The notes: a model not told the origin generated them from the sequence alone. 64,000 nt of DNA from CAVRZJ01 sp964594125 (GCA_964594125.1 CAZQLL010000001.1:124001-188000); one strand, 5' to 3'; shown: positions 32,685-41,447, counted from the stretch's first letter. Numbers and translations: made by a program.

Positions 32685-34046
32685 GTGCTCACCGCCGCCC
32701 GCTCGTGGCTGGCCCGCTTCCCGCCCGGGTTGATGCGTCCAGGAGCGCTGTCGGTGGCCGATCAGGCGGTGATCTCGGCGACCCACTTCGTCCTCGGGGT
32801 GACGCTCGCCCGCCTCACGCCGGCGGCCAACTACGGCGCCTGGGCGCTCGCTGTCGGCGTCCTGCTGATCCTGGCCAGCGTGCAGTCCGCGGTCGTGACG
32901 ACGCCGCTGACGATCCTCGGCGCGGCGCGCGAGGAGGCCGCCCTGCGCCGCTGGGTGTCGGCGCTCCTCGCCGGACAGGCCGTCCTCGCGGCGGCACTCG
33001 CGGCGCTGCTCGCCGCCGGCGCGCTGGCGTTCGGCCTGGCGTCGGGGGACCGCGCCCTCGCCGGCGCGCTCGCCGCCCTCGCGGGGGCGCTCGTCTTCGT
33101 CCAGGCGCAGGAGTTCTGCAGGCGCGTCCTCTTCCTCCGGCTCGCGGTGGCCCGCGTGCTGGCGAACGATGCCGTCTTCTGCGGCCTGCAAGCCGCGGGC
33201 GTGGCGGCGCTCTGGTGGCTCGACCGCCGCGCCGGCGGCGCCGGCGCGTGGCTGTCGGCCGCCAACGTGCTGCACGTCACCGCCGGCGCGGCGCTCGCCG
33301 CGAGCGCGCTCGGGCTTTACCAGGTGCGAAAGCTGCTTTCGATGCGCGGGCTCTCCGGCGCCGGGGCGCTGCTGCGCGAGGCGTGGGAGATGGGCCGCTA
33401 CAACCTGGGAGCGCACGCGGGCTCGGTCGTCCTGCTGTACGGCAACCGCTTCGTCGCCGCGGCGCTCGGCGGCACGGTCTCGGTCGCTATGCTCGAGGCG
33501 CCGCGCCTGCTGGTGGCGCCGCTGCACGTCGCGAGCATCAGCGCGGCCGGCGTGACGGTGCCGCGGGCGGCGCAGGCGTACGCCGGCGGCGGCCGCAAGG
33601 GGTTGCTCGCGTTCCTCACGCCGGTCGCCGCGGTGTGGGCGGGGGGGTTCCTCGCCTACGCTCTGGTGCTGGCGGTCGCGCCCGGGTTCTGGCTGCGCCT
33701 GCTGTACGGCGGCGCGTTCGCCGGCGCCGAGCCGGTGCTCGTGCTGTGGTGCGTGTGCTACGCGGTGGCCGGCCTGCGCGTGCTGCCGGCGACCGCGCTG
33801 CGGGTGACGCGGCGCTGGGCGGCGGTGATGTGGACCAGCCTCGCCGCCGGCGGCGCGATGCTCGCCACGGCGCTGCCGCTGGGCGCGCTGCTCGGCGTCA
33901 AGGGCGTCGTGCTCGGGCGCCTGGTCGGCGACGTGACGGCCCTGGCCGGGCTCACCGCCGCGTTCGCCCGCGCCTCCGGGCCCGCCGCCGCGGCGCCGCG
34001 GGACGACAGGGGCGCGGACGCGCCAGGCCCGCGCGCCGGTCAGTAG
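32685..34046 (+). CDS. Polysaccharide flippase-like membrane protein (MOP superfamily)
   Basis: A 453-residue polytopic protein with about 12 helices, GTG start. The first helix region (VADQAVISATHFVLGVTLAR, then LTPAANYGAWALAVGVLLIL) has the layout of Wzx-type proteins (R-x-LxP-xx-YGxxxL loop). The C-terminal third reads VLWCVCYAVAGLRVLPATAL and GVKGVVLGRLVGDVTALAGL, also typical. It should translocate a lipid-linked oligosaccharide. It is one of the few plus-strand genes of the locus; its 3' end overlaps the 3' end of wbaP by seven bases (convergent). One of three flippase candidates in the window. Confidence 0.8.
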   Translation: MLTAARSWLARFPPGLMRPGALSVADQAVISATHFVLGVTLARLTPAANYGAWALAVGVLLILASVQSAVVTTPLTILGAAREEAALRRWVSALLAGQAVLAAALAALLAAGALAFGLASGDRALAGALAALAGALVFVQAQEFCRRVLFLRLAVARVLANDAVFCGLQAAGVAALWWLDRRAGGAGAWLSAANVLHVTAGAALAASALGLYQVRKLLSMRGLSGAGALLREAWEMGRYNLGAHAGSVVLLYGNRFVAAALGGTVSVAMLEAPRLLVAPLHVASISAAGVTVPRAAQAYAGGGRKGLLAFLTPVAAVWAGGFLAYALVLAVAPGFWLRLLYGGAFAGAEPVLVLWCVCYAVAGLRVLPATALRVTRRWAAVMWTSLAAGGAMLATALPLGALLGVKGVVLGRLVGDVTALAGLTAAFARASGPAAAAPRDDRGADAPGPRAGQ

Positions 34047-35554
34047 GCGCCGCGCGCCGTCAGCACGGCCGCGAACGTCTTGGCGAGGACGTAGGCATCC
34101 ATCCAGAGCGACCAGTTGCGGATGTAGTAGGTGTCGAGCGCCTGCTGCTCATCGACGCCCCCCTCGCTGCGGACCATCACCTGCCACAGGCCGGTGATCC
34201 CCGGGCGTACGCGCCGCCGCAAGGCGCGGAACTCCGGCGGGAAGCGCTCGAGGTGGTACTCGGGAAACGGCCGCGGGCCGACCAGGCTCATCTGCCCGAC
34301 CACGACGCTCCACAGTTGCGGCAGCTCGTCGAGGCTGGTGCGGCGCAGCAGCGCGCCCGCGAACGGCACCACCCTCGGATCGCGGCGCAGCTTGAACTGC
34401 CGCTCCCACAGCGCGCGCTCGGCGGGGTGCTCCGCGAGGTAGCGGGCGAGTTGCGCCTCGGCGTCGGGGCGCATCGTGCGCAGCTTCGGCACCAGGATGG
34501 TGCGGCCGCCGAGCCCCTCGCGCTCCTGGAAGTACAGCGCCGGACCGCGGCTGAACAGACGCACGAGCAGCGCGCCGGCCGCCATCAAGGGCAGCGCGAG
34601 CACGAGCAGCGAGCTGCCGAGGAGGAGGTCGACCGCGCGCTTGAGCGCCCGGTTGTGCCAGCGCAGGAGCTGGTTGGTGTACTCGATGCCGAGCATGCCG
34701 CCGAGGTTGCGCAGACCCACGCCCTCGACCGGCAGCCCGTCGACGGCGTGGAGCACCACGGTGTGGGGAAAGTGCTCCTGCAGCCACGCCGCAAGAACGG
34801 CGCCGGCCGCTCCGCCCTCGTCGACGAGCAGCGCCACCCGCACGCCGCGCCGCGCATGCGCGACTGCCGCGGCGATGTCGCGCAGCAGCGGCACGCCGAG
34901 CGCCGCGCGCGGGCGCCAGGAGGGGTCCGTCGCGATCACCGCCACCGGCCGGTAGCCGAGGGAGACCGCCTCGCGCAGCAGTGCCACCGTCCGCTCGACC
35001 TGCCGCCCCGCGCCGACCAAGACCGCCGCCATGCCCCACCACCCGGCGCGGCCGGCGATCGAGAGCACCGCGTAGCGGACCAGCGGCGCCAGCACGACGC
35101 TGGCGGCCCACGCCAGCGCGAACGTCATGCGCGAGTACGTCTGCGGCGCCTTGAGGGCGAACGACCCCGCCGCCAGCACCAGGAACGTCACGCTGGTGCG
35201 GGTCGTCAGCCGCCGCAGCGTCTCCACCGCCCCGATGCCGAACCCCGGGTAGAGCCCGGCGGTCGCGTACGAGACCAGGAAGAGCGGCAGCAACGGAACG
35301 AGCCCGAGGTACTGTCCCGGCGGCTGGCCGAGCACCCCTCCCGCCCACACGGCGTAGGCGCCGCCGCACGCGACGAGCAGGGCGGCGAGGTCGGAGGCCG
35401 CAAGCACGGCGACACGACCCAGACGCGGCCACCAGCGCGGCCGCAGGCGTTCGAGCTCCGGCGGCACCGCGGGCGCCGGAGTGTCGGGGGCGTGGACAGC
35501 CGCCCGGGCGCCGTCCGCCGCGCTGGCCCCGGTGCCCGCTTCCGGCGCACTCAC
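34040..35554 (-). CDS. wbaP: Undecaprenyl-phosphate glycosyl-1-phosphate transferase (WbaP-type initiating enzyme)
   Basis: A 504-residue polyisoprenyl-phosphate hexose-1-phosphate transferase of the large WbaP type. Four N-terminal membrane helices (about 45-175), a CoA-binding-like cytosolic domain (VLVGAGRQVERTVALLREAV), a fifth helix (about 310, LLLGSSLLVLALPLMAAGAL) and the C-terminal catalytic domain: YFQEREGLGGRTILVPKLRT, RRTSLDELPQLWSVVVGQMS, LVGPRPFPEYHLE and RVRPGITGLWQV. It moves hexose-1-phosphate (often galactose or glucose) from UDP-sugar to undecaprenyl phosphate, the first step of the repeat unit. It is the only initiating transferase in the window, so all nearby transferases probably depend on it. 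GTG start at 35554. Confidence 0.94.
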   Translation of the reverse strand: MSAPEAGTGASAADGARAAVHAPDTPAPAVPPELERLRPRWWPRLGRVAVLAASDLAALLVACGGAYAVWAGGVLGQPPGQYLGLVPLLPLFLVSYATAGLYPGFGIGAVETLRRLTTRTSVTFLVLAAGSFALKAPQTYSRMTFALAWAASVVLAPLVRYAVLSIAGRAGWWGMAAVLVGAGRQVERTVALLREAVSLGYRPVAVIATDPSWRPRAALGVPLLRDIAAAVAHARRGVRVALLVDEGGAAGAVLAAWLQEHFPHTVVLHAVDGLPVEGVGLRNLGGMLGIEYTNQLLRWHNRALKRAVDLLLGSSLLVLALPLMAAGALLVRLFSRGPALYFQEREGLGGRTILVPKLRTMRPDAEAQLARYLAEHPAERALWERQFKLRRDPRVVPFAGALLRRTSLDELPQLWSVVVGQMSLVGPRPFPEYHLERFPPEFRALRRRVRPGITGLWQVMVRSEGGVDEQQALDTYYIRNWSLWMDAYVLAKTFAAVLTARGAY

Positions 35555-35752
35555 CGCCCCGGCTCCGCCGCTGCTCTCATACCAGACGTTTCTCTCGCGT
35601 TGATCTTATCAAAGGTGTACGCCCCTCCCGGCCGGCACCGCGGGTGTGACGCGAAGCCGTCACGCTGGTACGCATGGGCGCCGAGCTCCTGTGATGACGA
35701 CGCTCCCCGGGGCGGCCCCGATCGGTCGGACGTAGCCTCTTCGTTCTCCTCG

Positions 35753-35976
35753 TCATCGCGCCGCGCCGCGAGGTGCTCACCCAGGAAGGCGGCAGCGTGC
35801 GCTTCGACGCCGGCCGCCCCGACGACCTCGCTACCCGGCTGCAGGCGCTGCTCGACGCACCGGAGCGCATCGCCGGGATCGCGGCGCACGCCCGCCGCCG
35901 CATGGCGGAGCGCCCCGGCTGGGACGAGGTGGTCGAGCGCACCGAGGCGGTCTACCGCGAGCTCGTGGCCGGCTAA
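35753..35976 (+). pseudogene. C-terminal remnant of a GT4-type glycosyltransferase
   Basis: About 70 codons that read EVLTQEGGSVRFDAGRPDDL, ATRLQALLDAPERIAGIAAH, ARRRMAERPGWDEVVERTEA and end at a TAA: exactly the tail of a GT4 enzyme (donor-loop strand, LL-D-P-x-R helix, W-x-x-V-x-x-x-x-x-Y-R end). Nothing homologous is upstream; the DNA before 35750 (about 200 bp after the wbaP start) reads as unrelated non-coding sequence. The remainder of the gene has been lost. It shows that further transferases once stood here on the plus strand. Confidence 0.65.
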
Positions 35977-35985
35977 CCCGCCGCC

Positions 35986-37266
35986 TCACGGTCCGGCGCC
36001 GCGATCGGCGAGCGGCTCGCGCGCCAGCCTGGCGTAGGTCGTTTGCGGGGAGAGCAGCGGTCCCTCGCGCACCGTCGAGGCGAGGTGCCGCACGGAGAGC
36101 GCGAGCAGCGCCACGGCAACCAGCGACCAGAGGCGGCGACCGCGTGCCACCACCGCGAGCACGTGCCATCCGAGGTACAGCCACACGCCGAGGCCGAGCA
36201 GCATCGCCGGCTGGATGTGCCGGATGTACATGAACGGGCTGCGCCACAGGTACCAGGCGAGGGAGACGCCGATGACGACGGCGACGGCGACGAGCCGTGC
36301 CGGCGCGCCGCGAGGGAGCTCCAGGCGCCGCCGCAGCGGCAGCGCGGCGAGAACCGCGACCGCGGCGCCAGCCGTGAACAGCAGGATCCGGTAACGGACG
36401 ACGCCGGGGTAGGCGTGCCATTCCAGCGTGCGCAGGCGCTCGGCCAGCGGCAGCGCCGTCCCGCTGCCTAGACCCGATCCTCCATCGGCGACGAACCGGA
36501 CGAACGCCGCCCACCACTCGCCTACCCGGGTCGGCCCGAAGCCGACCGCGATCCATGCCTGGTGCACCGCCAGCGGCAGCACGAGGCCGAGCACCACCAA
36601 AGCCGCGCGACGCCGGGCATGGGAGCTGCCGCGGGCCGCCGGCGCGATGTCCACCGCGGCGAGGGCGAGCGCCGCCGGCAGATAGAGCAGCTTGCCGCCG
36701 ACAACCGCGGCGCCGAGCGCGGCGCCGCCGAGCAACGGGCGTTCGCGCAGCAGCAGCGCCCCCCAGCCGAGGGTGAGTGCGCCCGCGATCTCGCCGAGGT
36801 TCTGTACGTGCCCCTGTGCGTACGGCACGAGGTACAGCGTGGCCCACGCGAATGCGGCGAGCGCCGCGCCGAGCGGCCAGTCGACGCCGCGCCGACGCAG
36901 GAACGTAAGCGCGAGCGCGAAGCCGGCGAACCAGCACCACACCCCCAGGCACACCCGCGCCTGGAACAGAGTGCCGTCCCCGACAAGAAACGGCAGCGCG
37001 CTTGGCCACGTCGCCACCAGCCCGGACGAAATCGCCGGCGGGAAAACGCCACCGATCGGCGTCGAGGTGTAGTTGCCGTGGCGAAAGAAGCTGACCGCGG
37101 CCTCGGTGTTCACCACTTCGTCGACGAAATAGGTCAGCCGATCGGCGAGCCGCACGGCCTTCCCCAAGTCGGCGAGCGTCAGCACCGCGGCCGCGGCGAT
37201 CAGCACCGCCGCCTCCCAGCGCGGCGGCGTGCCCCGCGTCGCGGCTCTCCGGGTGCCCGGCATCAT
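35986..37266 (-). CDS. Polytopic membrane protein, GT-C glycosyltransferase-like
   Basis: A 426-residue membrane protein with about 10-12 helices, ATG 37266 preceded by GGAGGAGAA. The first helix (VLIAAAAVLTLADL) is followed by a periplasmic loop RLTYFVDEVVNTEAAVSFF, with an acidic DE pair at the position where GT-C enzymes (ArnT, PMT, DUF2029-like) hold the catalytic Asp. Later segments such as LYLVPYAQGHVQNLGEIAGA fit the same fold. It may transfer a sugar from a polyprenyl-phosphate donor in the periplasm. I cannot place it in a named subfamily. It is divergent from the next membrane protein, with a perfect 12-bp inverted repeat between the two starts. Confidence 0.65.
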   Translation of the reverse strand: MMPGTRRAATRGTPPRWEAAVLIAAAAVLTLADLGKAVRLADRLTYFVDEVVNTEAAVSFFRHGNYTSTPIGGVFPPAISSGLVATWPSALPFLVGDGTLFQARVCLGVWCWFAGFALALTFLRRRGVDWPLGAALAAFAWATLYLVPYAQGHVQNLGEIAGALTLGWGALLLRERPLLGGAALGAAVVGGKLLYLPAALALAAVDIAPAARGSSHARRRAALVVLGLVLPLAVHQAWIAVGFGPTRVGEWWAAFVRFVADGGSGLGSGTALPLAERLRTLEWHAYPGVVRYRILLFTAGAAVAVLAALPLRRRLELPRGAPARLVAVAVVIGVSLAWYLWRSPFMYIRHIQPAMLLGLGVWLYLGWHVLAVVARGRRLWSLVAVALLALSVRHLASTVREGPLLSPQTTYARLAREPLADRGAGP

Positions 37267-37308
37267 GGCCTCGCCCTGTTCTCCTCCTACCCCCACGCAA
37301 TGCAACTG

Positions 37309-37353
37309 GGAGCCTGTCGGGAGGGGAGGCCCCCCGTTTCGCCGACAGGCTCC
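37309..37353. repeat. Perfect inverted repeat GGAGCCTGTCGG / CCGACAGGCTCC
   Basis: 12-bp arms (37309-37320 and 37342-37353) around a 21-base loop, in the divergent gap between two membrane-protein genes. The GGGAGCCTGT arm start also occurs in the MITE-like element at about 41540, so it may be a relic of the same element, or an operator. Confidence 0.6.
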
Positions 37354-37366
37354 TGGGGCGCAGCCG

Positions 37367-37395
37367 TTGCAGCACGGCTGACCCTCGGGTAGCCT
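37367..37395 (+). promoter_or_regulatory. Promoter TTGCAG-17-TAGCCT, leaderless type
   Basis: TTGCAG at 37367-37372, 17-bp spacer, TAGCCT at 37390-37395, then six bases and the ATG at 37402. No ribosome site. Confidence 0.55.
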
Positions 37396-37401
37396 TCAAT
37401 C

Positions 37402-38907
37402 ATGCCGCCCGCGACCGGAAGAGGCAACGCCGGACTCCTTGGCGCGCTGGCAGTCCCCGGGCTCGCCTTCTCGGCGGTCGTCATCTGGTCGTTTGGGTAC
37501 GACGAGGCCGGGGCGCTGCTCCACGACGCGACCCGCTACGTCGCGATGGCGCGCGAGGTGGCGGCCGGCACGTTCGGACCGCTCCTCGGCCGCGAGGGCG
37601 GCCTCTTCCTCGATCCCGGGTACCCGCTGGTCCTCGCCGCGTGGTTCCGTCTCTTCGGCCCGTCCGTGACCGCGGGGATGCTGCTCAGCGCCACGTTGTG
37701 GGCAGGCTCGGCAGCGCTCTTCGGCGGCATCGTGCGGCGCTGGCTTGCTCGGCGACGCGCGCTCGCGGCTGCTGCCGTCTTCGCCCTCTCCCCCGCGCTC
37801 ACGTCGTTCGCCCCGAAGCTCTTCTCGGAGCATCTGACCTGCCTCGGGCTGCTCATGGCGCTCTGGGGCGCGGTGCGCCTGCTTGGGGGCCCGCGCGGCG
37901 CGGCGTTCATGCCGGTGATCGCGTTGGCGGCGGGGATGGCGATCCTGGTGCTGGCACGGGCGACGTTCTTCCCGCTCGCCGTCGTCGCGGCGATCGCGCT
38001 CGCGCTCAGAGCTTGTGAAGAAGCCTCTTCACAAGCTCTGACCATCTGTTGGAGGGGCGGGCTGCTGCCCGCCCCTCGCCCGCAACGTGAAGTCGCGGGC
38101 TTCACCCCACCCGCCGCCGCGCCGGTGGCGCGGCGCCTGAGAGGTTGTGTTGTTTCACAAGCTCTCAGCAGACGGTGGCTGCCGGCGGCCGCGCTCGCGT
38201 CGGTGGTTGTCCTCGCCCTGCCGCTCCACGCCGAGGTCCAGAAGGGCGGACGGGGTGTGATGGCCGCGGCGCACCAGGCGGCCATGGTGGTGCACTGGCC
38301 GACGCCGGTGGCGCTGCGGTGCGGGGTCTACTCGCTCTCGCGGAGCCTCGGCCGGAGGCTCTTCCCGGAGGTCGAAGGCGCCTGCAATCCCGGCCGCCCC
38401 TCCGCCGCGGAGCCGATGGCCGAGATCAACCCGCTGGTCGCGTCGCGGCGATGGCTGGCCGAGGGATTCTCGATGCGCGACGCAGCCGCCATCGCCGTCG
38501 CTCACCCGGGCCGCTACCTGCTCGTGTGCGGCGTGAACCTGCTCGGCGCCGTGTGGATCGAGGGGTTCTACCCGCAGCCGCTCGAGCGGCTGCCCGACCA
38601 CACGCGCACCGTGCTGTGGCTCTTCAAGGTGGCATTGTCCACCGTGCTGTGGTCGCTTGCGGTCCGTGGGCTGCTGCGGGGAGCTCGCTCTCCGGCGCTG
38701 CGCTCACACGCACTCGCGATCGCGATGCCGCTCGCCTACGTTCTCGCGGTCCAGGCGAATTTCCTGGGGGCACAGCGTTACTTCTTCCCCATCATTCCGC
38801 TGCTCTACCTGCTCGCGGCGCTCGGCTTCACGATGCCTGCGGCAGAGGCCGTCGATCCGAGAATCCGGCCGCGGGCGTCGGTCGCGGCGCCCGCGCCTCG
38901 CCCATGA
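37402..38907 (+). CDS. GT-C type glycosyltransferase-like membrane protein carrying an in-frame repeat insertion
   Basis: A 501-residue polytopic protein resembling the ArnT/PMT (GT39-type) family. After helix 1, the periplasmic loop FGYDEAGALLHDATRYVAMA contains the DE pair expected for the catalytic site, and DPGYPLVLAAWFRLFGPS follows as in that family. Residues about 203-255 (ACEEASSQALTICWRGG ... VVSQAL) are not protein-like for this family: they are encoded by a MITE-like element (38008-38165) inserted between two membrane helices without breaking the frame. The C-terminal half has four more helices (LAYVLAVQANFLGAQRYFF). It may still work if the insert is a loop; substrate unknown. Confidence 0.72.
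   Translation: MPPATGRGNAGLLGALAVPGLAFSAVVIWSFGYDEAGALLHDATRYVAMAREVAAGTFGPLLGREGGLFLDPGYPLVLAAWFRLFGPSVTAGMLLSATLWAGSAALFGGIVRRWLARRRALAAAAVFALSPALTSFAPKLFSEHLTCLGLLMALWGAVRLLGGPRGAAFMPVIALAAGMAILVLARATFFPLAVVAAIALALRACEEASSQALTICWRGGLLPAPRPQREVAGFTPPAAAPVARRLRGCVVSQALSRRWLPAAALASVVVLALPLHAEVQKGGRGVMAAAHQAAMVVHWPTPVALRCGVYSLSRSLGRRLFPEVEGACNPGRPSAAEPMAEINPLVASRRWLAEGFSMRDAAAIAVAHPGRYLLVCGVNLLGAVWIEGFYPQPLERLPDHTRTVLWLFKVALSTVLWSLAVRGLLRGARSPALRSHALAIAMPLAYVLAVQANFLGAQRYFFPIIPLLYLLAALGFTMPAAEAVDPRIRPRASVAAPAPRP
38008..38165 (+). repeat. MITE-like palindromic element inside a gene, copy 1
   Basis: The ends AGAGCTTGTGAA (38008-38019) and TTCACAAGCTCT (38154-38165) are 12-bp perfect inverted repeats. 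A second TTCACAAGCTCT at 38028-38039 forms a hairpin with the first end, and lies exactly 126 bp (42 codons) from the last. The core has GGGGCGGGCTGCTGCCCGCC and CGCGGGCTTCACCCCACCC hairpins. A diverged copy is at 41448-41572. Confidence 0.75.
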
Positions 38908-39139
38908 GGGAGAAAAGAACCCAATACAGCGCCGAAAGGTATGGGCTCTCGAGGAACAAGCTCGTCGCCGCGTACAGTGCGCATCTCGCGACGGCGGCGA
39001 GGGCGACCACCAGCGCCGCCTCGGTCGCCGGGTCGGTCGTCGCGCGCACCGCGTGCACGGCGCGGCCGCTCACAGCGGCATCGAGCGGCAGGAAGCCGAG
39101 CAGCATTGGTACTCCCAGGCGCAGCGCGACGGTGAGGTC
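38828..39139 (-). pseudogene. C-terminal remnant of a second O-antigen ligase
   Basis: Directly after the stop of the intact ligase gene (39138), a shifted frame reads LTVALRLGVPMLLGFLPLDA, CALYAATSLFLESPYLSALY and ends at 38828. It matches the last third of the intact ligase (YLTVAMRMGVPVLLGLLLL ... ALYAATSLFLESPYLSSLYW) at roughly half to two-thirds identity. So the 3' end of a diverged paralogue abuts the complete gene, with its 5' two-thirds deleted. No start codon or ribosome site is suitable. It overlaps the 3' end of the plus-strand membrane gene by about 80 bp. Confidence 0.78.
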
Positions 39140-40649
39140 AGGACGATCCGGAACGCTCGTCCAGCACGTGCGTGAGGCCGAGCACGGTCCAGTAGAGCGA
39201 CGACAGGTACGGGCTCTCCAGGAACAGGCTCGTTGCCGCGTACAGCGCGAAGCTGGCAACCACGGTCAGGGCGAGCACGAGATCCGCCTCGCGCCGCGGA
39301 TCGGCGGCCGCACGCAGAGCGCGCAGCGCGCGAGTCAATACGACGCCGTTGAGCAGCAGCAGGCCGAGCAGGACCGGCACGCCCATGCGCATCGCCACGG
39401 TGAGGTAGGTGTTGTGCGCGTTGCCGCAGTTGGAGGCCGGCAGGTTGAGGAGCTGGCAGTGGCGGTCCGGGTGGAGGTTCGGCGCCGGACCGAAACCGAT
39501 GCCGAGAATGGGTGAAGTGCGGACCCTCTCGAGCGCGCGCTGCCAGGTGAGCAGGCGGAAGCCGAAGCTCCTGGATCCCGACGGCGCAGGCGCCTTCACC
39601 GGCGCCGGACGGGGCGGAGGCGGCGTCGCGGCGGGCCGTCCGGCGCCGTCCCGCCGAGTGGGCTGCTTTTCGCCCGCCGACGGCACGCTCCCCCATTCAG
39701 GGACGGTCTTCCGGCCGGCGGCGGGCCTCTCGTCGTGAGCCCACGAACCGGGCGCCACCATCGCCCACCGCGCGGCGACCATGTACAGCGCGCGGCCCAG
39801 CGACATCGGGCCGTTGTCTTCCCACGGCCAGGCGGCCGGCCGCGGCGAGACGGCGATGGCGAGGACGATCGCCCCCCACGCCAGCAGGCCGGCCAGCGCG
39901 GCCGCGAGCACCCGGCGCAGCGCGGGGCGCCGCCAGCGAGCGAGCGCGAGGCCGCTCGCCGCTGCGACGCCGGCGAGGACCACCAGCATCGTCCGGTATC
40001 CCGACAGCAGCACGACGGCGGCGTTCACCGCCACGGCGAGCCGGCGCGCCGCCCGGCCGGACGCCGAGCGGGGCGGCGGCGGGACGAGCGCCGCGAGCAC
40101 GGCGACCCACGCCAGCAGCGCCTGGTGGCCGGGGACGCCGTGTCCCCAGTCGAGCGCCGGCGTCGCGACGAGCCGCGCGATCGCGAGCAGGCCGCCGACC
40201 GTGGCGCCGGCGGCGAACGCCGCGGCGAGCGCATTCGGCGGCCCGCCGGCGGCCCGGTAGACGAGCGCCAGTGGGAAGAACGCCGCGTAGTAGGCGAGGG
40301 CGAAATCGCGCAGCGCCGCGATGCCGAAGCCGCGGACAAGGCCGACCGCCGCGTGCACCGCCCCGACCAGCACGAACCCGGCGATCGCGACAGTCACGCC
40401 GTCCATCCGGAGCGGGCGCCGGTGCGTCACCAGCAGGTGGGCGGCGGCGAGCCCGCCGAGAGCGACCAGCGTGAGCTCGCCGGCGAACAGCGGCACCCCG
40501 GCCAGGGTTACGTGCAGATGAGCGAACTCGCGGCTGAACGCACCGATCGCCGCCACGTAGGCGAGTAGCACGGCGCGAAAGGCGACCCCTGCGGGAGTCG
40601 TCGGCATCGCGCAGGTGCAGCCCGCTGGTCCGGGCGTCAGCGCACTCAC
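39138..40649 (-). CDS. O-antigen ligase/polymerase family protein (Wzy_C domain)
   Basis: A 503-residue membrane protein with about 11 helices, GTG 40649 overlapping the methyltransferase stop (GTGA). The Wzy_C domain is clear: RALERVRTSPILGIGFGPAP, then CGNAHNTYLTVAMRMGVPVL with the conserved His of ligases, followed by helix LLGLLLLNGVVLTRALRAL. Before it, the periplasmic loop has a Pro/Ala-rich low-complexity stretch of about 40 residues (PAATPPPPRPAPVKAPAPSG), unusual for the family. It should polymerise repeats or transfer them to an acceptor. Its 3' end is followed at once by the remnant of a paralogue. Confidence 0.85.
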   Translation of the reverse strand: MSALTPGPAGCTCAMPTTPAGVAFRAVLLAYVAAIGAFSREFAHLHVTLAGVPLFAGELTLVALGGLAAAHLLVTHRRPLRMDGVTVAIAGFVLVGAVHAAVGLVRGFGIAALRDFALAYYAAFFPLALVYRAAGGPPNALAAAFAAGATVGGLLAIARLVATPALDWGHGVPGHQALLAWVAVLAALVPPPPRSASGRAARRLAVAVNAAVVLLSGYRTMLVVLAGVAAASGLALARWRRPALRRVLAAALAGLLAWGAIVLAIAVSPRPAAWPWEDNGPMSLGRALYMVAARWAMVAPGSWAHDERPAAGRKTVPEWGSVPSAGEKQPTRRDGAGRPAATPPPPRPAPVKAPAPSGSRSFGFRLLTWQRALERVRTSPILGIGFGPAPNLHPDRHCQLLNLPASNCGNAHNTYLTVAMRMGVPVLLGLLLLNGVVLTRALRALRAAADPRREADLVLALTVVASFALYAATSLFLESPYLSSLYWTVLGLTHVLDERSGSS

Positions 40650-41446
40650 CGGCGCCTCCCGATCGCGAGCAGGTGCATGCCCCGCTCACCGAACAGAGTC
40701 GCGCGCAGGAGCGAGAGCGGCAGCAACGGCCATTTCCAGCTTCCAAGCTCCTCTCCCCAGGCGAACGGCTTCCGGGCGAGGACCGCCACGTCGAACCCGG
40801 CCTCGACGAGCAGGCGACGAAGCGGCCCCGCCGTCCAGAAGGTCAGGTGGTACGGCGGCCAGTGCTCCGGCGCCCGCGAACGCCGCGTCCACGGACTGTC
40901 CCAGTCCGGCACCGAAAGGCCCAGGACACCGCCCGGTCGCAACAGGCTGGCGGCGCGCGCCAGGAAGGCGTGCGGGTCTTCGACGTGCTCGAGCACCTCC
41001 CACGCAGTCACAGCGCCCAAACCGCCCTCGTCGCCGGCGTCCTCGATCGAGCCGCGGCGGACGTTCCCCGGCGCCAGCGTGCTTGCGGCCTCCACGGCGG
41101 CCGCGGAGCGCTCGATGCCGCGCACCTGCCAACCGCGCGCAGCCGCTGCCGCCAGGAACCGCCCGGTCGAGCACCCGACGTCGAGCAGTGTCCCGCCGGG
41201 TTGGACACGGCGGAGGAAGGTGCGCTGCGGCCACGGGACGCGGAGGTCACCCGCCGCGGCCTTCGCTCCGACAGCGAAGTAGGTGCCGTAGAGCTCCCGC
41301 TGCTCGTACGCCTCGTCATACAGCGACGGCGGTACCGCCAGCGGCCACGTGAACACCAGCGCACACGCCGGGCAGCGGTGCAGCGTCGCTGCCGGCGCCG
41401 CCTCCGGGCGCGCCCGGCCCGCGGCGCGGCACAGCGGGCACACCAT
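40646..41446 (-). CDS. Class I SAM methyltransferase with N-terminal zinc-ribbon
   Basis: A 266-residue protein from ATG 41446. The N-terminus has two CxxC pairs (CPLCRAAGRA and HRCPACALVF), a zinc-ribbon common in methyltransferases that act on sugars in polysaccharide loci. Motif I is GTLLDVGCSTGRFLAAAA, with GWQVRGIERSAAAVEAA for strand 2, AVTAWEVLEHVEDPHAFL for motif IV and GVLGLSVPDWDSPWTR after. It is the methyltransf_23/UbiE-like type. Probably methylates a sugar hydroxyl or carboxyl group. The element just upstream (41448-41572) separates it from the GT2 gene and may affect its expression. Confidence 0.87.
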   Translation of the reverse strand: MVCPLCRAAGRARPEAAPAATLHRCPACALVFTWPLAVPPSLYDEAYEQRELYGTYFAVGAKAAAGDLRVPWPQRTFLRRVQPGGTLLDVGCSTGRFLAAAAARGWQVRGIERSAAAVEAASTLAPGNVRRGSIEDAGDEGGLGAVTAWEVLEHVEDPHAFLARAASLLRPGGVLGLSVPDWDSPWTRRSRAPEHWPPYHLTFWTAGPLRRLLVEAGFDVAVLARKPFAWGEELGSWKWPLLPLSLLRATLFGERGMHLLAIGRRR

Positions 41447-41447
41447 C

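Noticed and set aside
32222..36037. A 1271-codon open frame on the plus strand
   Set aside because: It runs across PqqD-like, flippase (other frame) and antisense wbaP. Only its last 70 codons mean something (GT4 remnant).
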